Below, piece after piece: positions 42,775 to 53,396 of a stretch of DNA of 64,000 bases. The stretch spans positions 11,883,984-11,947,983 of the forward strand of contig NW_020954548.1 in assembly GCF_900497805.2 (NCBI RefSeq), read 5' to 3'. Made by a program: the position numbers and the translations under genes. Below the pieces are notes generated by a model that did no database searches, was not told the DNA's origin, and worked only from the letters and a program-made list of their open reading frames with translations. The DNA comes from Vombatus ursinus. Taxonomy: Eukaryota; Chordata; Mammalia; Diprotodontia; Vombatidae. Numbering within the stretch: the first letter of the stretch is position 1; the number at the start of each line of letters is the position of its first letter.

Positions 42775-43025
42775 TACTTGCTGTGGTACGGTTAGAAAGA
42801 GCTTCAGGTTGAGTCAAAAAGATCCAAGTCTCAATCCAGCTGTGCTATTTGTTAGGCACGTGATACACCACACGTCACTTAACCTATCTCTACTCCTCAG
42901 TTTTCACATTCGGAAAATAAGGGTAATAATAACTGTAGTACCTACCAAAGGATTGGCATGAAGATCAAATTGAGTAATGTATGTAAAGTGTTCTTTCCAT
43001 GTAAATGTCAGCTGTTACCTTTGGT
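42775..43025 (+). mobile_element. MIR, near full length
   Basis: agaaagagcttcaggttgag, tctactcctcagttttcaca, taagggtaataataactgta, ggcatgaagatcaaattgag. Confidence 0.7.
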
Positions 43026-43061
43026 AGTGGTAGTTGTTGTTTTTTAATCATCTCATCACCC

Positions 43062-43118
43062 TTCAGGGTAAAACCTGGCACACACGGCTTAATAAATGTT
43101 TGTTGACTGGCTAAGGAG
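43062..43118 (+). mobile_element. L2-type 3' tail
   Basis: agggtaaaacctggcacaca, cggcttaataaatgtttgtt. Confidence 0.65.
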
Positions 43119-43124
43119 AGCTAA

Positions 43125-43650
43125 GTTGGAAGATACGTGGAACTCAAGGTCCAGAGGGATAAAATAATCTGCTTTATTTAAGAGCAGAGAAAAACTAGAA
43201 CCTAAGTCCCTTGACTCTTCAATTCCGTCCAAATCAGAGAAGGAGTGAAGAGAGCAACTCTGTCTTCATTTACAAACAACCATGAGGGCATTCTGAGGTG
43301 CCAGGTGTCACCTCAGCAAACACCATCTGCTGGCCTTATGTTGCTGCTTTACTCCCCTGTGGAGGAAATTCCATTTATCTGAACACCTAGTTCATCGATA
43401 CAGCAATCACTGAAAAGAAGGGTAGAAATAGGTGGCAGGAAAATGAACATCCATCAAAATGCCAATTAAGTTTAGCAAATAGAATTATATTTTTAAATGG
43501 TCACTTCTAGCTTTGTGTGTGAATTCTAAAATTAAAATTAAGAACATATTTTCAGTGTTAAGTTGTAAAAGTTGAGGCTTATTTTTTAAATATGACCATA
43601 CCAGAAATAGTTATTTTAATCACTATTATATTGTTGCTATTGTCATCATT
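43125..43650. other. No gene or clear repeat
   Basis: Unique-looking. Confidence 0.35.
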
Positions 43651-43654
43651 GACT

Positions 43655-43970
43655 ATCAACTAACACATGGCTTGGACTTAGAAGAGGCAGGCTCAAGTAT
43701 TGGCTCTGACATTTATTACTGGGGTGATTAGTGGAACTTTAATTTACCTGCCAGGGCCTCAACTTCTTCATCTGTAAAATGGGAATAGCACCAGCACCAT
43801 TGACCTACTAAGTTTATGAGAAAAACATTTTGTAAATTCTAAAGTAGTCTAATAAATGTGTAAGCTCCTTGAGGACAAGGACTGTTTTTTGCTTCTTTTT
43901 TGTATCCTCTGTGCTTAGCACCATGCCAGGCTCATGGCAGGTGCTTAACAAACGTTTATTGATTGACTGA
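43655..43970 (+). mobile_element. MIR followed by an L2 3' end
   Basis: MIR: catggcttggacttagaaga, ctgtaaaatgggaatagcac, gacctactaagtttatgaga. L2 from 43856: tgtaagctccttgaggacaa, ccatgccaggctcatggcag, ttaacaaacgtttattgatt. Confidence 0.75.
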
Positions 43971-44151
43971 GCTTTGTATTTTACTTCTATAGAAAAGAGT
44001 ACAATCACGGTACTGTAGAAATACAAATGAATGTTAAAAATTAGCCAAAAACAGAATATCTTTCCCAGATTCTACATTCTAGTCAAACTAGACTACTGGT
44101 CATTTTCCTAAGTCATCTTAGCCCCCATCATTTCCATGCAATGGTGTAGAT

Positions 44152-44314
44152 TAGTAGTGTCAAACTCAAATAGAACCCAATCTCTGTCAATGCAGATTGA
44201 TTTGGAAAACCACAAATTAACATTATCTGTGTTGTATTGTATTTAAATTTATTTTATTAAACATTTCCCAATTACATCTTAATCTCATTGGGACCTACAG
44301 TTTTGACATCTCTG
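44152..44314 (+). mobile_element. hAT-like non-autonomous DNA transposon, second copy
   Basis: Ends tagtagtgtcaaactcaaat and gttttgacatctctg form a degraded inverted repeat. The inside (aaaaccacaaattaacatta, ttaaacatttcccaattaca) matches 14379-14586. No readable TSD. Confidence 0.65.
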
Positions 44315-44369
44315 GTCCCCTGTGCTCTAAATACATTACTGTCTCATTTCTGCCTGTTTTCAACTCAAC

Positions 44370-44500
44370 TCAACCAGCATTTAACAAGCACCTACTATGT
44401 GGCCATGTCAAAGATGAGAATATTAGGTACCTGCTTACAAGGAGCTCACAGTCTACTTGGAAGGGAGGGTAGGAGCGAGAATCACATGTACCTAGACAAG
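44370..44500 (-). mobile_element. L2 3' end, antisense
   Basis: accagcatttaacaagcacc, tactatgtggccatgtcaaa, acaaggagctcacagtctac. Confidence 0.65.
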
Positions 44501-44599
44501 CCTAGATGAGTATAACCAAAGCTACCACGAGATAGGAACAAAAACTTAGCTTAGGTGGTACCATTTGTATTTTGCCTTCCGTGATGGCCCATAGCTAAA

Positions 44600-44815
44600 A
44601 GTGATCTTTCAGGGCTCTTATTTTCCCTGAAGACTTGTCTGTATCTCTCCTTTGCCCCTATCACAATATACTTTGGATCATACTTATGGGTTCATACATA
44701 TATGGGCTCTTTTGGTACATCCTCTGATAGATCATAAACTTGTATTCTGTTAGATCTTTTTTTTTCCTCTTCCTGAGGGTGGGGCAGAGTGCTTTGCAAA
44801 TAGGAGGTGTTTGAA
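44600..44815 (+). mobile_element. L2 3' end
   Basis: tctgtatctctcctttgccc, agatcataaacttgtattct, gagtgctttgcaaataggag. Confidence 0.5.
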
Positions 44816-44916
44816 GTAGAAATCTCTGAAGCCAGATCAAAATCTGCAGCCTGTGGAGACATAATAAGCCTTCTTAAGCCTCACTGTTACTCTTTTCAGA
44901 CCCCTTTCCCAAGACA

Positions 44917-44943
44917 CACACATACACACACCCACACACACCC
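44917..44943. repeat. Imperfect (AC)n
   Basis: acacacacatacacacaccc, interrupted CA units. Confidence 0.9.
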
Positions 44944-44949
44944 TTTCTT

Positions 44950-45520
44950 CTCTTCTTACTCCTCCATGTTGCACATTATTCCCTTCCATATCCAGTCATG
45001 TATCTGAAAAAAATTCATGCATTGCCAATTCTATTTAGATGTTGCAAAGGTGAAAGAAAGAGCTCACAGCACTCTTGTCCTTGGAGGCATACACAGGCCC
45101 TAAAAGCCGCCAAGATCTATTCCCAGGACTCAAGCTCCCCTCCTAAGGCAGACTGCTGGCATGAGTCACAACCTAGGGCTCCAGAGGAGCCAGAGGGAGT
45201 TCTATTAGCTCTAGAAGACACAATCAAAAAGCAGGGTGGAAAATAAAGTACACAGAGGAGCAGAAGAGCTTCACTGCTCAGCTTGATCAGGCATAAAGTC
45301 ATTAGAATGGACAGCCTTTGATGCAGATTTTATACCTTGCCCTAAGGGAACCTGAGGGAGCAGGGGACAGTAATTTCTGAGCCTAGTTCCCGGGAAAAGG
45401 CACATGCTGACCTCCAGCCTCTCCCCTTAGTGGATTATATTCACCCACACAATGTATGATGAGGCCTGAAACAGAAAGATGGTTGTTTGAGGGGTGGGGG
45501 AATGTATTGTTGAAAAAAAC
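44950..45520. other. Non-repeat, GC-richer stretch; no gene assigned
   Basis: An 82-codon plus frame (44998-45246) encodes a polar product with no recognised motif (for example KAAKIYSQDSSSPPKADCW). The start has no clear context and there are no splice signals I trust. Probably not a gene. Confidence 0.3.
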
Positions 45521-45524
45521 ATTG

Positions 45525-45680
45525 TCCTGGGAATGAGGAAACCTGGGTTCTGCTTCTGACTTGACCACTCAACTCAACTAGCTTGTGGCCTTGAATAAGT
45601 CATATTATTGTATCCTCAAATGTAAAAAAAAAAATCAATAAAATGGATTAGGTGATCTTTAAGGGTCCTTCTGGAAGGAA
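45525..45680 (+). mobile_element. MIR3-like SINE
   Basis: ggaatgaggaaacctgggtt, tgtggccttgaataagtcat, ttaggtgatctttaagggtc, cttctggaagg. Confidence 0.7.
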
Positions 45681-45681
45681 T

Positions 45682-45785
45682 AAGAATAATTATTATAAAT
45701 ATAATATAAAATATTAACTTAATTAATTTAATACAATATTAAATAAAATATATAAATATAAATTATAAAATAAATATAAAGAAGT
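45682..45785. repeat. AT-only low-complexity tract
   Basis: About 100 bases of aataaatataaat-type sequence with almost no G or C, following the MIR3 tail. Confidence 0.9.
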
Positions 45786-45999
45786 AATAAAAATGTATGT
45801 AGCGATTCCCTTTTATATTCACAGACCCAAAGTTAAACTTCGCCCAAAATCAAATGTGGGCTGTAGCTACTGCTTAAGTAAGACACATCCTGGGCTAATG
45901 AGAAGTGAGAGACTTAAAAATACCTAAAAGCAAATTGGAAAGGCTCCGACAAAAGATTATAGTTATAGTAGGTCTTGGTGGACACGAGAAAGCTTATAG

Positions 46000-46110
46000 G
46001 ATCACAGATTTAGGACTGGAAAGGACATCTGAGGTCATTTATGCCAATCCCTTCATTTTACAGATTAGGTATTGAGAATCAAAAAGGTTTAAGTGGCTTC
46101 TCTAACTAAC
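46000..46110 (-). mobile_element. MIR3-like fragment
   Basis: ggatcacagatttaggactg, gaaaggacatctgaggtcat, cccttcattttacagattag. Confidence 0.7.
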
Positions 46111-46179
46111 TTACCTACATCTAGGGTACTAAAAACAAAGGAAGCAAGATGAAATAGCAGGCAACAGGCAGGAGTGAAT

Positions 46180-46345
46180 AATTACTAATGATAATATTGC
46201 ACTGTTTTGTTTGTTTTTTTAGCACCTGCACGTTTGTAAAACACATTCACGATAATACTTCGAGATAGAAAGTACAAATATTATTATTCCCATTTTACAG
46301 ATGAAGAGAAATTACTTCTCCATAGTGACTTAAAAGATTATTGGA
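46180..46345 (-). mobile_element. MIR fragment
   Basis: taatgataatattgcactgt, gtaaaacacattcacgataa, ttcccattttacagatgaag. Confidence 0.65.
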
Positions 46346-46576
46346 TTTAGAGCTGAAATCTTTAAGAAAATCTAATCTCACCCCCTCCCTTGAGATGTTG
46401 CAACACAAACCAGAACATAGCTCTTCTCTTTCAGAGTCTAGGACTTTTTTCTATTCTAATACTTCAAAGGTAAACCAAAGAAAATTTTTGACTTATTTCT
46501 TTTAATATCACCTTTCCTCATTTTTGCCCACATAGTATTAGTTTTTTTTTTTTTTAAACGCATGTGTTTTTAAAAA

Positions 46577-46835
46577 GCCAGAGCTAGAACTACAGTGGAC
46601 ATCGCCTGGCATGGACTAAGGAAGACCTGAGTTCAAATATGGCCACAGACACTAGCTATGTGGCCCTGGGCAAATCACTTAATCTCTTCGCCTCAGTTTC
46701 CTCAACTGCAAAATGAAGATGATAATAGCACCCAACACACAAGGTCGCTGTGAGAATCAAATAAGATAATATTCATAAAGCACTTAGCACAGTGCCTGGC
46801 ATATAGTAGGCACTTAAAATGCTTGTTTCCTTCAT
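46577..46835 (+). mobile_element. CORE-SINE with L2-type tail (MIR/THER-like)
   Basis: aaggaagacctgagttcaaa, tatgtggccctgggcaaatc, tcctcaactgcaaaatgaag, agcacttagcacagtgcctg, gcatatagtaggcacttaaa. Confidence 0.8.
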
Positions 46836-47004
46836 CTCTTCCTATATAAATGAGAGGGAGACAGACACAGAGATGGAGACAGACAAAAAATAAGTATATG
46901 GACACAATTTAATTCATGATCTGTCCAAATCTGTGTGTAATTACAAAGTTATGTTATATATGAGGTCCTTATTTTGCCTTCAATCTGTGGATGCCCAAGG
47001 TCAG

Positions 47005-47170
47005 ATGGAAAGCAGTAGGATTGGAATATTTAGAGCCAAAAGGGATCTAAAACATAATAGCTTCCAACCCCATTTTTTTAAACAAATAAGAACATGGATG
47101 CTCAGAGAAAAGTGAGGGGGCCAAGGTTTGAACCTCCTGACTCCAAGTCCAGAATTCTATTTATTTTTTT
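47005..47170 (-). mobile_element. MIR3-like fragment
   Basis: ttagagccaaaagggatcta, cttccaaccccattttttta, gatgctcagagaaaagtgag, ctccaagtccagaattctat. Confidence 0.65.
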
Positions 47171-47489
47171 TTCTCTATTATGAACTTAAAATGAACATTC
47201 CAGTGCCAATATTCTTTCCACTGCACTATGGATGTCAAGAATGAAAAACATCTAGATCTGCAATAATGAATGAAATGGACTTTGTACAGTGAGTCTGTTC
47301 GTTATGCACAGGCTTAAAATAATTCTAGACTTGGTTAGAGCTGAACCAAACATACAAGTAATTTAAGTGATTACCTTAGGGCAGTACCCTAGAGGACTCT
47401 GTTCTCCAGACACCTGCTAGATAATTGATGACTGCTGGGGTTCACGCTCTCTTCCAAGAGAGAAACAGTTAGTCAGTAATTTCTTGACT

Positions 47490-48345
47490 CTATCTTAGAG
47501 GTTATGAATGAGAATAGGAAAGCTCAAAACAGCCAGGCATACACACTAGAATTAGGGAGAACTGACTTCAAAAGATTCAGAGGAAGAAGAAGTAGAATCC
47601 ACAGGCTAACTTTCTATGGGAGAAGTCAGTCTGAGAGATAGGAGGCTCTCAACAATGAATTCTGAAGACACCAAGAGAAACAATTTTGATAAGAAGGAAT
47701 GAGAGCACTGTCAAAAGAGATTGATGTTTGGTTGAAATAACTACAGAAGATGGAAACAAAGGTAATGGAGGATAGATATAAAATAATTGAACAGTCCTGA
47801 ACAAATACTGAAAAATGTGCTAAATATTAGAAATGAGCTAAAGCTAGTGAGGAAAGCCAAGCATAACGAAAAGTGTGTTGGAGTTGGGTTTGGTGTGGGG
47901 TGGGGGGTGATTATTTTTGGCAAATTAGGAAAAAGAAAAGGAAACAAGAAAGGATAGGACCACTGTTCAGGGTAGATTGAACAATGATAATAAATGATGA
48001 AGAAGGGGCAGTATTGTTGAATTCCTTATTTTGTTTTGGTTTTAACTGCCAAGGAAAATGACCTTTGGGCTTGCAAAGACAAACCAAAAATGACTGATAG
48101 AGAATTGATATGCAAGACAGGTAAGGAACAATTAAGACTCCCTAGATGTCCTTGATGAACTCAAGGCACCTGTTTCAGATTACCTACATCTGGGGTACTA
48201 AAAACTAGCAGATGATTGCTGAGCTACGCTCAGTGATCAGATTTCCTGCCAACATGGCCTCCTGAAAGGAAAGCAGGCTGCCCAACTTCTATATTTATCT
48301 ACTTCAGAAAAATCTTGAAGTTAACACCAGATTAAAAAATGATCA
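47490..48345 (+). pseudogene. L3/CR1 LINE, ORF2 fragment
   Basis: Nucleotide order follows CR1/L3 ORF2 between the endonuclease and the RT: ctaaagctagtgaggaaagc, gttgaattccttattttgtt, gatgaactcaaggcacctgt, ctacatctggggtactaaaa, gctgagctacgctcagtgat. CR1-type ORF2 encodes endonuclease and reverse transcriptase. Here many stops and shifts leave no frame. A G/T-rich expansion sits near 47876-47908. Confidence 0.7.
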
Positions 48346-48439
48346 AGAAATCCAATGAGAAAATGGAATAAATGACTTCTTCAATTCCAAAAAGTCAGCT
48401 GGGGCAGGTGGAATGCCAGCAAAGTCAGAGCCAAAGCAA

Positions 48440-49160
48440 GGTAGATGCACCAGAGATGGCCAAGAACAGGGGTAACTGGCAAGGTTCTATGGGCAGGGGC
48501 AGAGGCAGAGAGGACTCCCCTGAGAAATCCTGAGGGTGATCAGAAAGCTGCAGTAGATGGCTATCAACACAGTACATCAGTACTTTCACTGGGACAGACC
48601 AGACCCAGGAACTATGAGGTCCTTAACACCCTATCCTAAGATACCAGAGACTGCCCTGAAGAACCAGAGCCCTGAATCTCAAAGATCCAGAGGTGGGAGG
48701 CAAATCCCAGAAGGTAGGGATTGCTATAGGAACCCAGGGGACCTAGGGAGAGACTATGCATGACCAACCATCCTACCCAAAAGTTCATCAGGGAGAGGGA
48801 GAAAAGTGTGGTACTAGAACAAAGCCACCATTCAAGAAACAAATCTGAAGAGATGAGTAAACAAAAAAAAAAACATGATCTAGCCTTAAAATTATTGTAA
48901 ATCAAAGCCCAAAACAACTGAAGACTCAAAGGAAATTATGAATTTTCCATAAGAAATTCATGAATACTTAGAAGAAATGAAGCAAGAGATAAAAAATGAA
49001 ATAAAAACTCTTGAGGAAAGAATTGGAAGGAGAAAAGTGGTTTAAGACAAAAGTGGAAAACTTTACTCAAGAGATGTAATCCCTTAAAACTAGAATAACA
49101 ATTAGAAATAAACTCTGTGACATAGACAGCAAGAAATACTAGAACAATTTTTTTTAATTA
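48440..49160 (+). mobile_element. L1 5' UTR and start of ORF1
   Basis: cctgaagaaccagagccctg, ggggacctagggagagacta in the 5' UTR, then ATG at 48853 (atgagtaaacaaaaaa) where marsupial L1 ORF1 starts. Downstream, gaatacttagaagaaatgaa and gcaagagataaaaaatgaaa fit the ORF1 coiled-coil region. ORF1 is an RNA-binding chaperone. Here it breaks at codon 9, next to the A-run. No RT part follows. Confidence 0.65.
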
Positions 49161-49179
49161 AATTGAGATTGATTTAAAA

Positions 49180-49292
49180 TGGAGAGATTGATGACAGCTG
49201 GTTCCAGTCTCTGCTATCATTTGCTAGCTGTGTGATTGCTTTCCTAATCTGCAAAATGGGGGCAGTATCTACATACCCTCTACTCCCTCTAC
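49180..49292 (+). mobile_element. MIR fragment
   Basis: gctggttccagtctctgcta, tagctgtgtgattgctttcc, ctgcaaaatgggggcagtat. Confidence 0.6.
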
Positions 49293-49294
49293 TT

Positions 49295-49620
49295 AATATG
49301 AGTGATAACATGATAACATGAGCATAATTCAAGTCCAGGTGCTTTGACAGCAAACCCAGGCTCCTTTATCCCCAACATGGGATGATTTCTTGAGTACCTA
49401 ATATATACTGAGGGTATGAGATGGCAGCAATCCAGCCAAAAAATATAAGTAGAAAAGTAGAGGGAAGGATACAGACTGGCTCTATTTATGCAGACAAGCT
49501 GCCTGAAATGGAATTAAGGCCAGAAGGAAAGGGGTTGGCACCAAGTCTTACAGGCCAAATCGAGCTGGGGTTGACAAAGAGAGGAAATAAGCATGGATGT
49601 GAAGAACCTTTTTAATTCTC
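49295..49620. other. No gene or clear repeat
   Basis: A 64-codon frame at 49421-49615 has no recognised motif. Confidence 0.35.
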
Positions 49621-49621
49621 C

Positions 49622-50165
49622 ATATAGCTTCTGGATGATAATAATAACAACCTTAGCTAGCATTTATATAGTGCTTTAAGATTTACAAAGCATTTTATCT
49701 GATTGGAACCTCACAACAACCCAGTGATGTAGATGCTATTATTTGCCTCCAGATTACAGATGGAGGCAGCTAAGCAGCACGGTGGATAAGGTGCTGGGCC
49801 TAGACATTCAAGTTCTAATCCAACCTCAGACACTTACTAGCTGTGTGACCCTGGGCAAGTCACTTAACTTCTGTTTGCCTCAGTTTCCTCAACTATATAA
49901 TGGAGATAACAATACCTACTTTATAGAGTTGTTGTGAGGGAAAAAAAATTTTTTTTAAATATTTGTAAAGCACTTAGCACAAGGCAGGTACTATATAAAT
50001 GCTTATTCCCTTCCCCTTGGCCTTCCTTTACAAATGAGAAGTTGAGGTTGGGAGGGTAAGTAATTCACTTATGATCACATAGAAATCAAGTATGAGGGAG
50101 AATCTGAATTCCAGGTTTTCCTGACTACAAGTCAGTACTCCCTTCCCTTAACCACCTAGTTACTT
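49622..50165 (-). mobile_element. MIR split by a CORE-SINE
   Basis: Left piece 49622-49762: agcatttatatagtgcttta, ctcacaacaacccagtgatg, cagattacagatgg. Right piece from about 50022: ttacaaatgagaagttgagg, cttatgatcacatagaaatc, ttcctgactacaagtcagta. ttacagatg / ttacaaatg at the junctions may be a diverged TSD. Confidence 0.75.
49763..50020 (+). mobile_element. CORE-SINE with L2-type tail (THER/MIR-like), full length
   Basis: ggcagctaagcagcacggtg, tagctgtgtgaccctgggca, ttgcctcagtttcctcaact, tatagagttgttgtgaggga, aagcacttagcacaaggcag. It interrupts the MIR. Confidence 0.85.
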
Positions 50166-50219
50166 CCTGGAGCTCTGGAGCACTTAGTACTGGGAGTCGA
50201 TGACAAACCAACTCCAAAG

Positions 50220-50900
50220 ATAAGAAACCCGCATTTGTCTATTATCTCAAATCTAATTCAACACGTTCAAGGCGAGTCTTCCCCTCAAAACCTGTCTTTC
50301 CTACTAATCTCATTTCTGTTGATGGTACCACCATCTTCCTAGGCTTCAAGATTCATTTTTAATCATCTTTGAAACTTCCATCCTTCTCATGCCAATTATT
50401 TACCAAATCCTGTCAATTCTATCTCCACAATATTTATTTCTAGCCCTTTCTTTTCACTTACATTGCCTTCACTCTATTCCAAGTTATTATCTCTCCTCTG
50501 AACTGTTACAATAGCTTTTTAACTGCTCTCTGTTTCCAGCCATTCTGTTCTCCAATCTATTCGTCACATATTTGCTGAATTAATCTTCCAGTGCATAAGT
50601 CTGACCACCTCACTTCTTCTTGTTGTCATTGTCATTGTTGTTGAGTTGTTTCAGTTGGGCTTGTCCTGGCAAAAATACTGGAGCAGTTCGCCATTTCCTT
50701 CTCCAGCTCATTTTACAGGTGAGGAAACTGAGGCACTCCCTGTCATCAAAAACCTTCAGTGGCTCCTCATTGCACATAGGGTAAAATTCAGTCTCCTTAG
50801 TCTGGCATTCCCTCTTATTTTCCTCTTAACAAAACTCAAAATAATTCAATAACCTACCAAATTCACCCTTACTTTTCACCAGCTCACGTGGCTACTAAAT
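50220..50900 (+). mobile_element. L2 3' region interrupted by MAR1
   Basis: ccaaatcctgtcaattctat, cattgccttcactctattcc, taagtctgaccacctcactt, then after the SINE aaaaccttcagtggctcctc, attgcacatagggtaaaatt, ttagtctggcattccctctt. Confidence 0.8.
50619..50733 (-). mobile_element. MAR1-type SINE, truncated, inside L2
   Basis: ttgttgagttgtttcagttg, cttgtcctggcaaaaatact, ccatttccttctccagctca, ggtgaggaaactgagg. Flanks cacttctt (50611-50618) and cactccct (50734-50741) look like an 8-bp TSD with two changes. Confidence 0.85.
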
Positions 50901-50904
50901 AAGA

Positions 50905-51610
50905 CAGGTACAGTATAAGAATGTCACAAAGTGCAATCAGCTATAAACACTCTTATGAGTAATTTATATATTTGTGTGTTTTATTAGTAAAATAGCCAAT
51001 TCTGACCTTTTACTTTGGGGGCAGGGGAGGTCAGGTGGGGTGGCAAACCAGAGTAAAATCAGTAGAAAGATATTTAGGGTAGAGCAAAGACGACAATTTG
51101 TGGGCAGTAAACAAGGGTTCTTCACTCATTCACTACAAGGCTCTTTCAATTTTATGTGAATCCATTATTATGAGCATTGTTTTACAACAGTTTACCTCCT
51201 AAAGATCCTTGGACCTTCAATCACTTCTTTATGATTCTTCCAATCATATGATTAACAATTGGCAACTATCTGGCTTAGTGTTTTAACGTTAGAGATAGTT
51301 TTATTTGCGTTTTTGATTCTATTAGTTTAAGGGAACACAGGAAAAAACAGATGGATAGACAGACCTCTTATTGTTATTTTTAATACTTCGCTCTGGCAGT
51401 CAAGCAGGCTAATGAAATCAATCATGAATAAGAAATATTCTGTAGCACTTTTAAATCCAAATATCAAAAGGCCAAGGAGACAAATGAATTAGGCTATGAA
51501 AGTAGCAATAAAGAAAATTCCCAAATTAGAGGAATGAACAATAGAGAAACTATATTTCCAGCTTCCCCAAAGTTTATGGACAACCTTCACAAGGAGTCAA
51601 ACTTCATTTT
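50905..51610. other. Non-repeat DNA, no gene; several homeodomain-type cores
   Basis: Includes the 12-bp palindrome AATCATATGATT (51242-51253), and attaacaattgg beside it. No frame of note. Confidence 0.35.
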
Positions 51611-51626
51611 TTTAAAATGTAATTAA

Positions 51627-51789
51627 CATGGGGGGCAGCTAGGTGGCACAGTGGATAGAATACCAGCCCTGGAGTCAGGAGGATCTGAGTTCAAATCCAG
51701 CCTCAGACACATAACACTCAACTAGCTGCTGACTCTGGCCAAGTCACTTAACCCTAATTGCCTTGCCAAAAAATGAAATGAAATAAAAG
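51627..51789 (+). mobile_element. Short CORE-SINE with A-rich tail, 9-bp TSD
   Basis: ggggggcagctaggtggcac, cctggagtcaggaggatctg, aagtcacttaaccctaattg, gccttgccaaaaaatgaaat. tgtaattaa flanks it at 51618-51626 and 51790-51798. One of the best preserved SINEs in the window. Confidence 0.92.
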
Positions 51790-52230
51790 TGTAATTAATG
51801 TCATCTGAATTGAAAAATTTGTTTGAACCACAGAACAGATATAACAGCTATGAATAACTGAAGTAGGAAAATTATATAAATCAAAGGTGGAAGAGAACAT
51901 ATCAACCACATAAAATAGAAAATTGAGGCAACCATTTGGATAATTCAAGCCAAAAATGTCCCCCTTTGTCTTAAACATCTAGACAATTTCCTCCACTAAA
52001 ATCTACCTTCAATACCTTACATCATGGAATGGAAGTGACATTGGGTGTTCAAAGTCTATACCAGCACTAGATTCTTCCTTCTCCACCCCTACTCCCATGC
52101 TCTCGAAGCACAACTGAGCTATGTTCATTATAAATTTATGTTATTTTATCTCAGCTCAGCCCTCACCGATGCCTAGAAAGGAAATCCTTCAATCTTCCCT
52201 AAGAGGCTCTCTGATGCCTTCTTTCTTCCG

Positions 52231-52465
52231 GGCAGCTAGATGGTGCAGTGGATAGAGTGCCAGACCCAGGGCCAGGAAGATTTAACTTCCTGAGTTCAAA
52301 TCTGGCCTCAGACTTTTAGTAGCCAAATGACTGTGAGCAAGTCACTTAGCCCTGTTTGCCTCAGTTTCCTCATCTGGAGAAGGAAATGGCAAACCACCCA
52401 GTATCTTTGCCAAGAAGACCCCAAATGGGGTCATGAAGAGTTGGACATGACTCAACAACAGCAAC
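52231..52465 (+). mobile_element. MAR1-type CORE-SINE, full length
   Basis: gggcagctagatggtgcagt, gagttcaaatctggcctcag, ggagaaggaaatggcaaacc, ggtcatgaagagttggacat, caacaacagcaacaacag end. Confidence 0.92.
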
Positions 52466-53041
52466 AACAGTCTCTTACACCCTCTCCTTGTTGGCTATTC
52501 CAAATCTTCTCTAATCTCCTCAGACTTCTGGTGCTTTCTCCTCCCCAATTTCTCTCAGTAGAGAACCTCACATCCTATTTTACAGGAAAAGAGACCAGCT
52601 ATAGGTGCGTCCTCCTCCTCCCCATGCCAGTCTTCAAGGCCCCTCCTCATCATAAACCTCATTCTGTCCATCACAGCTTCCATGTCTGACAAAGAGATGG
52701 GCCACCTGTTGGTCAAAATTAACTCTGTCTGTGTTCTTGATTTCATTCCCTTTTGTCTCCTCCCCGAGCTTGCACTGTTGAGTATTTCTTCATCTTTCCT
52801 TCATGTTCTGTCTCTCCTCATCTATTGCCTCAATCTCTATTACTTTCAACCATGCCCAAATCTTCTCCCCACCAATTTTTTTTTTTTAAATCCATAAGTC
52901 AAAAGTGAAATTCAAATTTTCCCCTAATCCATTCTTTCTTCCAACTTTCCATTTCTGATGTCATCTTTCTATACTTCTACCACTATCCTCCAGCATTGGA
53001 GCCATCCTGATTTTTACCTATCCTGCCACTCTTACACACAC

Positions 53042-53043
<2 letters not shown>

Positions 53044-53078
<35 letters not shown>
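53044..53078. repeat. (CA)n microsatellite
   Basis: About 17 CA units. Likely polymorphic. The 60-codon minus frame here is made of its Val/Cys repeat. Confidence 0.97.
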
Positions 53079-53082
<4 letters not shown>

Positions 53083-53137
53083 TTCCAAATCTTGTCAATT
53101 CTACCTTTTGTCTTTCTAGCCCCGATGTTTGGCACAT

Positions 53138-53396
53138 GTTGTTGCCGACCACTCGTTTCAGTCATGGCTAACTCTTCGTGACCCCATTTGTGGTTTTCTT
53201 AGCAGAGATTCTGGAATGGTTTGCCATTTCCTTCTCCAGTTCATTTTACAGATGAGGAGGTGGGGGACAAACAGGGTTAAATGACTTGCCCAGGGTCACA
53301 CAGCTAGCAAGTGTCTAAGGCCAGACTTGAGCTCACGAAGATGAGTCTTCCCAACTTCAGGCCCAGCACTCTATCCGTTGTACCAGCTAGCTTCCC
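53138..53396 (-). mobile_element. MAR1-type CORE-SINE, full length, in the L2 tail
   Basis: cactcgtttcagtcatggct, tggttttcttagcagagatt, tgcccagggtcacacagcta, gatgagtcttcccaacttca. ttggcacat at 53129-53137 and 53397-53405 is a perfect TSD made of the L2 end itself. Confidence 0.93.

Noticed and set aside
45682-45785. AT-only tract viewed as a replication origin or scaffold attachment site
   Set aside because: Low complexity following a SINE tail is the simpler reading, and nothing specific supports an origin.
46113-46136. acctacatctagggtactaa shared with the L3/CR1 ORF2 fragment near 48180
   Set aside because: The match is about 24 bp with no further alignment on either side, too short to call a second L3 copy.
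48445-48763. Overlapping 64- and 68-codon plus frames
   Set aside because: They fall in the L1 5' UTR, before the ORF1 start.
52327-52689. 120-codon plus-strand frame
   Set aside because: It starts in a MAR1 SINE and reads through its CAA-rich end (poly-Gln) into L2-like sequence.
53034-53080. Tandem CA units viewed as a possible regulatory or CRISPR-like array
   Set aside because: A plain dinucleotide microsatellite. There are no spacers and the organism is a mammal.
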